In this document: positions 57,669-64,000 of the stretch, in pieces
Position numbering within the stretch: position 1 is the first letter of the stretch
Layout: every line of letters starts with the position of its first letter
Assembly: GCF_016908495.1 (NCBI RefSeq)
Contig: NZ_JAFBDZ010000004.1
Location: forward strand, 62,001 to 126,000
Length of the DNA stretch: 64,000 nucleotides
Origin: Rossellomorea pakistanensis
GTDB taxonomy: Bacteria > Bacillota > Bacilli > Bacillales > Bacillaceae_B
Direction: 5' to 3'
Program-made: the position numbers and the translations under genes
Notes under the pieces: model-generated
Seen by the model: only the letters and a program-made list of their open reading frames with translations
Databases searched by the model: none
Told to the model about the DNA's origin: nothing

Positions 57669-57771
57669 TGCACAACTTTTTGATTTTATGCACCTAATCG
57701 ACTAGTAATTGCACAAGAATCTAAATTTACGCATTAAGATCCAGGAGAAATGCACGAGATCGGTTTGACCC
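57669..57771. repeat. Degenerate 21-bp phased tandem repeat, locus 2
   Basis: TGCAC-type anchors begin at 57669, 57689, 57710, 57730 (GCATT, degenerate) and 57751, that is every 20-21 bases; sequence between anchors is not conserved. It is in the long gap upstream of the phosphotransferase gene. In the rest of 57225-57953 I see no gene. Confidence 0.55.
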
Positions 57772-57953
57772 CCTAATTCCTAACACCAGCTTCAGTAAGC
57801 AAGTAATAGTTCAACTTTTATTATGGAAATCCTTGTTAAAGTAAACTTCCCTTTTGCTCAATAAGCCTCACTCAATTAAATGTCCCTTTACATAAAGAAT
57901 GAGCGCATATTTTGTAAATGCGCCCGTTAATAAAGATATATTTGAACTATTAT

Positions 57954-58241
57954 TTATTCACTACTTCTAACTATTTCTAACACATTTTTAATAATATCTA
58001 TAACAACTTGTAGACGATCAATGTAGATTGCGTGTTCAGCCTCTTCAATAATGATATGCTTACTGTTTGTAGATAACTTAGAGCAAGTTCTTCTTGAAAT
58101 AACATCTAAGCAGCTAGATTCCTGCGTATGTTGAGGTTGTAAACCACTTGTTACTACAATAAGTGGAATGTGTCCGAGTGATTTGGAAACACGAATTTGT
58201 TTTAGACTTTCTTCAAAAACAGTAAGAGAACTTTCATAAGG
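57954..58241 (-). pseudogene. Alpha/beta hydrolase, C-terminal remnant
   Basis: A 95-codon frame with no start codon, bounded upstream by a stop, ends in TAA at 57954-57956. The translation has the end of an alpha/beta hydrolase: GHIPLIVVTSGLQPQH (strand before the acid), LSTNSKHIIIEEAEHAIYIDRL with the catalytic histidine, and a final helix IDIIKNVLEIV. The nucleophile half is missing. A GCGCAT/ATGCGC hairpin follows at 57903-57922. It is a 5'-truncated gene, probably a relic of a deletion. Confidence 0.7.
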
Positions 58242-58275
58242 AAACCCTTAAACTCGCCTTTTGTTAAACAAGGAT

Positions 58276-58815
58276 TTATAAACCAAAATAATCATCCCTT
58301 GTTATGCCATATATGACAGTATCTTCATAAACACCTCGGTACAAACAACTTTGTTTAAATGTACCTTCATATTTAAGCCCCACTTTTTGCATTACCTTTG
58401 AAGAGGCAGTGTTTTTTGTAAAAGCATCAGCATAGATTCTATTTAACCCTAATTCCTCAAACCCAAATTTAATCATTTCCTTTCCTGCTTCGGTGCAATA
58501 TCCTTTATTCCAGTAAGGTTTGCCCAGCCAATACCCAAGTTCCCCTTTATTGTGTTTTTTATTTAAAAAAAGATAAATACAACCAATTAAAATGTTTTGA
58601 TTATTTACTAGTGCAAAATGGATACTGTCCTTATTAATCATAGAAATTTGTATTTTGTTAATCCACTCTTCTGCAAAACCATCTGGCAAAGGATGTGGAA
58701 TAATCGTTGTAGTTTCAGCTATCTCGCCAGCTCCTAGTAATTCTTGTACTCTGGAGGCATCATCTAATTGAAATGGACGGATACTTAATCGCTCTGTGAA
58801 TAATAATGGGTTCAT
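58276..58815 (-). CDS. GNAT N-acetyltransferase (RimJ/RimL type)
   Basis: A 179-residue acetyltransferase: LFTERLSIRPFQLDDASRVQELL at the N-terminus, LGYWLGKPYWNKGYCTEAGKEMIKFGF as the CoA-binding region, and NTASSKVMQKVGLKYEGTFKQS near the end. This fits ribosomal-protein or amino-glycoside-like acetyltransferases of the RimJ/L group. The ATG follows GAGGAGG. The gene adjoins a hydrolase remnant on its downstream side. Confidence 0.87.
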   Translation of the reverse strand: MNPLLFTERLSIRPFQLDDASRVQELLGAGEIAETTTIIPHPLPDGFAEEWINKIQISMINKDSIHFALVNNQNILIGCIYLFLNKKHNKGELGYWLGKPYWNKGYCTEAGKEMIKFGFEELGLNRIYADAFTKNTASSKVMQKVGLKYEGTFKQSCLYRGVYEDTVIYGITRDDYFGL

Positions 58816-59036
58816 TCTTTAACCTCCTCTATTTATTAAATCATTGTTTTTTTTACTTTTCTGCTATTCTAAGAGACTAAGAAAGAGTGCCATTTTTCCT
58901 GCAAGTTCGCCCATAACTTTAATAAGCATTTTGCCTACGATCTTTTTAATGCAACCTATTAAAAATTCTCTATCTCTTTTGATCAAACTTTGTTTTTAAT
59001 CCATGCCCCCTCTTTTTATCTCATCTAGTTCATTAT

Positions 59037-59507
59037 TTATAATGAGTACCTGTAAATGAATTGTTCCCCAATCTTCCCCATCTTTCGTTGGCCCGTATCT
59101 TGAAATCCAACCTTTTCATACAGTTTCTGTGCTCCAATATTTCTTTTATTTACAGCTAAAACAATCTCATTACAAGTTGGAAAGGAATCATTGACGAATT
59201 CCTTTAATTGTTCCATTCCTCTTTTAGCGATTCCTTTTCCTTGTTCAGAATAATTTATTGAGAGTGCCGTTAATAACATTGCCTTAGGATTGTCTGAATA
59301 ATCATTTACTCTCGCACTTGAATGTAATACAAAGAAACCAACCGGCTTCCTATTATTTAAGATTACTATAGGATATTTCTCATTCGCAGCTTCTAAATTT
59401 TCTAAAGGCAGGGCTGTGAATTGTTCTTGTTCTTCAGGTAAACTAAATTCCTTCAATGAATCGAAATATTCAGATTTATAATGGTTTAATTCAACATCAA
59501 CTAACAA
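59037..59507 (-). CDS. GNAT N-acetyltransferase
   Basis: A 156-residue acetyltransferase. The TTG at 59505-59507 is preferred to a TTG nine bases earlier that touches GGAGG. CoA loop region YSEQGKGIAKRGMEQLKEF, then NKRNIGAQKLYEKVGFQDTGQRKMG. Acceptor unknown. The 221 bases between it and the previous acetyltransferase gene show nothing else. Confidence 0.82.
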   Translation of the reverse strand: MLVDVELNHYKSEYFDSLKEFSLPEEQEQFTALPLENLEAANEKYPIVILNNRKPVGFFVLHSSARVNDYSDNPKAMLLTALSINYSEQGKGIAKRGMEQLKEFVNDSFPTCNEIVLAVNKRNIGAQKLYEKVGFQDTGQRKMGKIGEQFIYRYSL

Positions 59508-59697
59508 ATCGGACAACCTCCATTATGTATATTTCCATTTTCATTATACCACGGGGAATATATGTTCGTACAATACTATCCTAAATAGATTAATAACTTC
59601 TGGCTTTGAAAACTACCATACATAAAATTCACTTTAAATTAATAATAATGATTGATGAAAATGATTAATTATAAATTCTTTATTAGGAGAGATTTGG

Positions 59698-59883
59698 ATG
59701 GGGTTATCAAAAGAAGCGAAAAAAGGAAGTCAGCAAACTAAAGATGTGTTGAACGGTCCTCCCCTTGAACCTGTAAAGTCTAAAGTGTTAAAACCTAATG
59801 AAACAAAACGAGCATCGGACTCCATTTCCCGAAACTATTATGTTCAGAATCTCATTGCTAAAAAATACGGTCTAAAAAAATAG
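59698..59883 (+). CDS. Small basic hypothetical protein (61 aa)
   Basis: Starts with ATG after TTAGGAGAG and is closed by a strong terminator one base past the stop codon, so it is a real small gene. The product is hydrophilic and lysine-rich (SKEAKKGSQQTKDVL... YYVQNLIAKKYGLKK), with no membrane span or cysteine. It might be a spore or stress protein given the composition, but I do not recognise a family. Confidence 0.65.
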   Translation: MGLSKEAKKGSQQTKDVLNGPPLEPVKSKVLKPNETKRASDSISRNYYVQNLIAKKYGLKK

Positions 59884-59928
59884 TTAAAAAAGGACTTTCC
59901 CATACATATGGGGGTCAGTCCTTTTTAA
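59884..59928 (+). terminator. Terminator of the 61-aa protein gene
   Basis: TTAAAAAAGGACT pairs with AGTCCTTTTTAA, enclosing an inner CCCAT/ATGGG stem. It immediately follows the stop codon and ends in a T run. Confidence 0.88.
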
Positions 59929-59936
59929 CATTAAAA

Positions 59937-60306
59937 TTAGCTTGAAGGTGACCACTGTAAATCCATGATCCTAACCCCTTCAATTAACTGAATAGGTACA
60001 GGATGATTCAAATCAACAGCCCACATTTTATGAGCAAATTCCTGTTCTGTACACCCACTAAGATAAGCGATTTTTCTTCCATCTGGTGACCAGGTGACAG
60101 GAGTGGAAAAACAATTAGAAATCGCCCATACTCTGTCATTTTCTCCACGCCTACCTACAGTCCTGATCTGTGAGAAATATCCCCTGTCATCAAAAGCGGT
60201 TGCACTTTAAGCGATTCGCATAGAATCAGGAGACCAAGTGACGAACGACTTTTTGATTCCTCTCGCTCCCTCTTCTTCAACAGTAAATAGATGGTTTAAG
60301 AACCTA
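59937..60306 (-). pseudogene. Beta-propeller (TolB/PD40-like) protein remnant
   Basis: The minus strand reads RFLNHLFTVEEEGARG... TWSPDSMRIA, a TAA stop, then SATAFDDRG... VTWSPDGRKIAYLSG... LQWSPSS and a stop at 59937-59939. WSPDG-IAY repeats are the TolB/WD40-like PD40 blades. There is no start codon, an upstream stop bounds it, and one internal stop interrupts it, so only the C-terminal three blades of a dead gene remain. Confidence 0.7.
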
Positions 60307-60357
60307 CTTTAATGAATCCATATTAATCATGCAGCGGGTTAAATAAGCAAATTAAAT

Positions 60358-61083
60358 CTAGATTAAGGCTCCTTTATTTTTTACCGCTTTAATGATTAGG
60401 AAATGTGGGCTGGTCATCAAGTAGTGATAAGCTTCTTCGGTTATTTCTTTCATCTTTTCTTGTGGTTGAGGTTCAATTATTTTTTCAAGTACGAAGAATT
60501 GTGTCGTTTCATTTATTATGCTTTGCATGGATCTTCGGAAAAAACTTACATCAATCGTAATATTTGGCTTGTTCCAGGTATCCGTTAAGAATTCCGTTTC
60601 AAAGTAGTCCTTACATTTATGTCTAGTAAAGTCCATAAAAGGGTGATGAACGGAAAACAAATAAATTCCACCATCTTTAAGAATACGATTGAATTCCTGA
60701 AAAGTATTCGTCCAATATTCAATATAGTGGAGTGTAAGTGAGCTCACGATAATATCAAATGAATCATCCTTAAATGGCAAGGGTTCTTGAAGATCATGGC
60801 AAAGTATTTTCGCTTTTTCACCTACACGTTGCTTTGCTACCTTTACCATTTCAGGGCTGATGTCTATACCAGTGATTTCTGCTCCACGTTCAAGGAATTG
60901 AGAGCAATACCATCCGGCTGCACAACCTGCATCAAGCACTTTTTTTCCTTTTAATTGCGAGGGCAAAGCCCCCATCATGTTTGGACGCTCATAATATGCA
61001 TTGTAAGGACTTTCCTTATCAACATTGTTTTGATAGGTATTAGCTAACTTATTATATATGTCTCTCATAGAATTGGACGCCAT
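60358..61083 (-). CDS. Class I SAM-dependent methyltransferase
   Basis: A 241-residue methyltransferase (Methyltransf_11 type). SAM motif I KVLDAGCAAGWYCSQFLERG near 47-66, the acidic GIDISPEMV near 72-80, motif II DDSFDIIVSSLTLHYIE and FNRILKDGGIYLFSVHHPF. Substrate unknown. The ATG follows TTAGGGGGAAA. It is a single gene. Confidence 0.88.
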   Translation of the reverse strand: MASNSMRDIYNKLANTYQNNVDKESPYNAYYERPNMMGALPSQLKGKKVLDAGCAAGWYCSQFLERGAEITGIDISPEMVKVAKQRVGEKAKILCHDLQEPLPFKDDSFDIIVSSLTLHYIEYWTNTFQEFNRILKDGGIYLFSVHHPFMDFTRHKCKDYFETEFLTDTWNKPNITIDVSFFRRSMQSIINETTQFFVLEKIIEPQPQEKMKEITEEAYHYLMTSPHFLIIKAVKNKGALI

Positions 61084-61214
61084 GTTATTTCCCCCTAAAA
61101 AATTTTATATATAACAACTATCATATATCTTTTCAATAAAATTCTATCTCTTTTTTAAATGAAGAAGATATCATTAATTACAGAATTACTTAATTTTATT
61201 TAAGCTTTAGATTT

Positions 61215-61510
61215 GTGATTTCCTCTTTTGCTCGATTTCACAGAATCAAAGACTTCTTTTTTAATGTCATTTCGGCTTTTGCTTGTTTTCACGGTATCAA
61301 TGATCTCTTTTCGGTACGTCATTTCACCTTTTACTCGTTTTCACGGTATCTACGATCTCTTTTCTGTACGTCATTTCACCTTTTACTCATTTTCATGGTA
61401 TCAAAGATCTCTTTATTGCCGTTATTCAGTTCTTTACAGTTTCAGTGATCTATCACCTCTTTTCAGAATATTATTCAGCCCTCACGTGTTTTTGGTGCTT
61501 CAGTAGACTC
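61215..61510. repeat. 52-bp tandem repeat array, locus 2
   Basis: Units start at 61215, 61266, 61318, 61370, 61421 and about 61471 (51, 52, 52, 51, 50 bases). Core: GTCATTTC-CCTTTT-CTCGTTTTCACGG and ATC--AGATCTCTTT; the two units at 61318 and 61370 are almost identical and the outer ones diverge. The period is not divisible by three, there is no spacer/repeat split as in CRISPR, and the frames across it are repeat artefacts. The same unit occurs at 26415-26622. Confidence 0.85.
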
Positions 61511-61608
61511 ATTTAAAGCAAATTAAAAGGATGATCCTAATTAAAAAACATTCATCTTTTCCCCAAAAAAAGATATAGTAAAAATAGAAATAAGAAGGGA
61601 AGTTGAAG

Positions 61609-61812
61609 ATGGAAAAGGTAAAGTATATTAGTATGGTGGCTGCAGCCATCACTCAGATTACCGGTATTATCTTTTTGTTTATAAACATGACGATTGCCAT
61701 CGGGCTATTTTTTGTTTATTTCATCTCACTTCTTGTGTTGCTGGTGGTGTTTGTCAAATCAAGAATGGATGAGAAAAAGGAGGATGATCAGAATGATTAT
61801 CGTGACTACTGA
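61609..61812 (+). CDS. Small two-span membrane protein (67 aa)
   Basis: ATG at 61609 is spaced eight bases from AAGGGA (a TTG six bases earlier is too close). Two hydrophobic segments, about 8-28 and 31-51, and an acidic-basic tail rich in Asp/Glu/Lys. No family recognised. The following YbjQ-like gene starts inside it with a 20-base overlap, so the two are translationally coupled and may form a complex. Confidence 0.6.
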   Translation: MEKVKYISMVAAAITQITGIIFLFINMTIAIGLFFVYFISLLVLLVVFVKSRMDEKKEDDQNDYRDY

Positions 61813-62110
61813 ATCGGTACCAGGGAAAGAAACTAAGGAATATAAGGGGTTTGTAAGAGGAAGTACTGTTCAATCGAAACATATTGGGAAAGATCTTATG
61901 GCAGGATTAAAAACGATTGTCGGCGGGGAATTGAAAGAATATACAGAAATGATGGAAGAGGCTAGAAAAAAGGCGATTGGAAGAATGGTTGAAGATGCAA
62001 AGGCTAAAGGGGCAAACGCGATTATCTGCATGAGATTGGAGTCCTCCGCTGTCATGCAAAATGCTTCTGAGATTATTGCTTATGGAACAGCTGTTACGGT
62101 TGAGGAATAA
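61793..62110 (+). CDS. YbjQ/UPF0145-family heavy-metal-binding-domain protein
   Basis: A 105-residue protein from ATG 61793, nine bases after AGGAGG. The segment VTTESVPGKETKEYKGFVRGSTVQSKHIGKDLMAGLKTIVGG and GANAIICMRLESS are typical of the YbjQ family, which forms pentamers; the role is unknown despite the metal-binding name. The coupled upstream gene encodes a small membrane protein, a likely membrane anchor. Confidence 0.83.
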   Translation: MIIVTTESVPGKETKEYKGFVRGSTVQSKHIGKDLMAGLKTIVGGELKEYTEMMEEARKKAIGRMVEDAKAKGANAIICMRLESSAVMQNASEIIAYGTAVTVEE

Positions 62111-62135
62111 AACTGTATACATCTAAAGGGAAAAC

Positions 62136-62172
62136 AGGAAAAAAAGCCGCAAATATTGCAGCTTTTTTTCCT
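62136..62172. terminator. Bidirectional terminator
   Basis: AGGAAAAAAAGC-GC pairs with GC-GCTTTTTTTCCT around an AT loop, between the converging ybjQ-like and aldolase-like genes. Confidence 0.88.
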
Positions 62173-62207
62173 AGGAAATTGTATGGCAGGTAGGCAAGAT
62201 ATAAAGA

Positions 62208-63305
62208 TTATTCTTTTATTTTTTTCATACTCTCATCAAGCATTTGAAATACTTTTATCAATCCTTCTTTTGGTATGTTTCCAAATTGATCACCAATACT
62301 TACCTCATAGAAACAAGCTTCTGCTTCAATTTCTCTAAGATAGCCAGTTAAACCAATGCCTGTTTTCTCATAAATATCAATAAGGATCGATTCCATCTTC
62401 TCTTTTGGACTATTAATGTATACATGAAACATATTAGAAACTGGTTCTACAGGCTTTGTTGAAATACCATGGCATTGATTAAATAAACCAGCCAGTTCTT
62501 TTGCTTCCTCATGATACATTTTCATTTTGTTTATTCTCTTGTTGAAATAATAATCGGCACTGATAATATAAGGGTAGAGACTTATTAAATCACCACCGTA
62601 CCTCCTTTTCCAAACTTTTGATTCCTTTGTAAATCCTTTATCACCTGCAAGAATGGCTCCTGCAATCCCACCAATTCCTTTGTAAAAAGAAACATAAACA
62701 CTATCAAAAAGTTCACAAATTTCAGCAGCTGACTTTTTATAATAAGGAAGAATTTCAAATAGCCTGGCGCCGTCTAAATGCAGTTTGATCCCTTTTTCAT
62801 GACAATAAGCGGAAATCGCTTCTAACATCTGGTAATCTGGTAATTGCCCACCGATCTCTCGTTGAGGTAATTCAAGCAATAAACAGGCGACCCCCTCCCC
62901 CATGTTCACAACATCTTCGAATTGAATCAAACGACTTTTATCCGCTAGTAATACAGGCTCTATATGATGCAATTCTTTTAACCCTTCTTCTTCATGAATT
63001 TCTAAATGGCACAAAGGATGATAGGCCACTTTTGATACTCCTTCATGATCACACCATATTCTTAATGCGATTTGTTGTGCCATCGTTCCGCTAGGAAAAA
63101 ATACGGCATCTTCTTTCCCTAAATATTCCGCCATCTTCTTTTGAAAATCTTCTATTATTTTGCCCTTCCCATAAATATCACTTTCCTGATGTCCTTCATA
63201 ATTTCTCAATGCCTCTTTAAGTACTTGAATGTCTCTTATTCCATTACCTGCTACTTGATAGTTTGTTTGTTTAAATGCTTCTATTAACCTATTATTCTCA
63301 TTCAA
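62208..63305 (-). CDS. Threonine aldolase-like PLP enzyme (beta-eliminating lyase family)
   Basis: A 365-residue fold-type I PLP enzyme. Features: EDAVFFPSGTMAQQIALRIW (phosphate-binding turn), KLHLDGARLFE with the aspartate holding the pyridine nitrogen, and SFYKGIGGIAGAIL with the Schiff-base lysine. These match low-specificity threonine aldolases, which split threonine to glycine and acetaldehyde. The TTG start follows AAAGGAG. It lies 14 bases after a hydantoinase/oxoprolinase-type gene, so the two may be in one operon. Confidence 0.82.
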   Translation of the reverse strand: MNENNRLIEAFKQTNYQVAGNGIRDIQVLKEALRNYEGHQESDIYGKGKIIEDFQKKMAEYLGKEDAVFFPSGTMAQQIALRIWCDHEGVSKVAYHPLCHLEIHEEEGLKELHHIEPVLLADKSRLIQFEDVVNMGEGVACLLLELPQREIGGQLPDYQMLEAISAYCHEKGIKLHLDGARLFEILPYYKKSAAEICELFDSVYVSFYKGIGGIAGAILAGDKGFTKESKVWKRRYGGDLISLYPYIISADYYFNKRINKMKMYHEEAKELAGLFNQCHGISTKPVEPVSNMFHVYINSPKEKMESILIDIYEKTGIGLTGYLREIEAEACFYEVSIGDQFGNIPKEGLIKVFQMLDESMKKIKE

Positions 63306-63319
63306 TAGCTGATCTCCTT

Positions 63320-64000
63320 TCAGGACATAGGAACCTCTAATTGGGCTAAATCCCCTGCAGCTTTCACACGTATTCTAGTCGCATTTCCTGGTAAATAGGC
63401 CAGTGGAACATCCTCAATATCAACAATAATGAGATGATCTGGATCTGCTCCTGCTTTGATAGCTTCTTGCTTCGCTTCATCCTTTGCCATTTCCAATGCT
63501 TGATCACGGTCGATTTCAGTCAATTTATAAATCCGTTCTACCTGCCCGCTCACCTGTGAAATCGCTGCACCAATAGCATTGGCTACACCTGAACGCTTAG
63601 GGCGGATGACCTTAGAAGCGCCTTTTAATGCTTCCGGAAGTAAGATACTGCCTCCTCCAACGAGAATGACGGACGCATCTTCTGCACTTGTTTTCATCTT
63701 ATCAACGGCTTCTTCCACCATTTCTACCATATTCGCATAAACCTTTTTTAATAACCCTGTATCTAGATGAGCAACCTTTGAGGGATCTCCTAGCTCCACT
63801 TTTCCGAGGGCAACAGCAACATCTGTTGCTGTTAGGGTATCTCCTCCAAAAATTAAGCTTTTTTCTGGAAGATGATATCCGACACTGTCAGGTCCAATCG
63901 TGAATTCTCCATTGTCTTTCATTCGAATGATGGTGCCTCCCCCAAGTCCAATCGAAACAATATCAGGCATTCGGAAATTCGTTCTCGCTCCACCAATTTC
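63320..64000 (-). CDS. Hydantoinase/oxoprolinase family protein, C-terminal part (runs off window)
   Basis: The frame is open to the window edge, so the true start is outside; an internal ATG at 63968-63970 is not the start because GGARTNFR precedes it in frame. Features: PDIVSIGLGGGTII (ATP/metal site of HyuA-type enzymes), the AVALGKVELGDPSKVAHLD stretch, VILVGGGSILLPEAL and SGVANAIGAAISQVSG. HyuA-type proteins open hydantoins or 5-oxoproline using ATP; a HyuB gene, if present, would be outside the window. The aldolase-like gene follows. Confidence 0.85.
   Translation of the reverse strand, partial: EIGGARTNFRMPDIVSIGLGGGTIIRMKDNGEFTIGPDSVGYHLPEKSLIFGGDTLTATDVAVALGKVELGDPSKVAHLDTGLLKKVYANMVEMVEEAVDKMKTSAEDASVILVGGGSILLPEALKGASKVIRPKRSGVANAIGAAISQVSGQVERIYKLTEIDRDQALEMAKDEAKQEAIKAGADPDHLIIVDIEDVPLAYLPGNATRIRVKAAGDLAQLEVPMS

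Noticed and set aside
61228..61506. Open frames across the 52-bp repeat as a repeat protein
   Set aside because: The period is not a multiple of three, so the reading frame changes from unit to unit; there is no ribosome-binding site.
61215..61510. CRISPR array
   Set aside because: The units follow each other without unique spacers, the whole 52-base unit is conserved, and no cas gene is in the window.

Overview
The window is chromosomal DNA from a low-GC, Gram-positive, spore-former-type Bacillaceae bacterium. The evidence is the AT-rich composition, strong AGGAGG-type ribosome-binding sites, many TTG and GTG starts set by those sites, lipoprotein substrate-binding proteins, and gene sets typical of Bacillus relatives (putB-putP-putR, glcD-glcF with a CdaR-type regulator, mntA/B/C with MntR-like operators, ykoN/P/Q-like genes, and a SigL/sigma-54 regulon). 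The genus cannot be fixed from sequence alone. I see no tRNA, rRNA, transposase, integrase, phage gene or CRISPR array.

Layout. 1-5.6 kb: a dipeptide/oligopeptide-type ABC importer operon (binding protein, two permeases, two ATPases) running leftwards into a sugar-phosphate-isomerase-like gene cut by the window edge. 6-14 kb: MFS exporter with a YunD-like nucleotidase, DinB protein, EEP phosphatase, alkaline-phosphatase-like protein and an alpha/beta hydrolase. 12.9-15.7 kb: a rearranged ykoN/ykoQ/ykoP-like group. 16.6-20.6 kb: proline utilisation (putB, putP, putR) without the P5C dehydrogenase gene. 21-29 kb: small accessory genes (DUF2515, CBO0543, RibD-like reductase, acetyltransferases, lysoplasmalogenase, 2H phosphoesterase, ArsR/SRPBCC pair, secreted M28 peptidase). 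29.2-33.2 kb: glycolate oxidase operon with divergent CdaR-type regulator.

33.5-43.5 kb is the most coherent metabolic unit: a sigma-54 activator (PAS-AAA+-HTH), two sigma-54 promoters readable base by base (41911-41926 and 40941-40956), two SDR oxidoreductases, a PPC/DUF296 protein, an acyl-CoA synthetase, an SCP2-type thiolase with its DUF35 partner, and a TRAP importer (dctPQM). Together they look like import, CoA activation, oxidation and thiolytic cleavage of an unidentified carboxylic (perhaps hydroxy) acid.

44.9-47.6 kb: manganese ABC importer with two MntR-like boxes. 48.7-54.1 kb: RpiR regulator, YjiH-type membrane protein, M20 deacylase, GNAT acyltransferase and N-acylamino acid racemase; this matches the known N-succinylation route for turning D-amino acids into L-amino acids. 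54.6-57.2 kb: a rifampin-phosphotransferase-like enzyme. 57.2-64 kb: two pseudogene remnants, acetyltransferases, a methyltransferase, small proteins, a threonine-aldolase-like enzyme and a truncated hydantoinase/oxoprolinase.

Intergenic regions hold three kinds of structure that gene calls do not explain: a family of long nested hairpins with GGGCTGTCC/GGGACAGCC arms (five copies, mostly at gene 3' ends), a 52-bp tandem repeat at two distant loci, and degenerate 21-bp phased repeats at two further loci.
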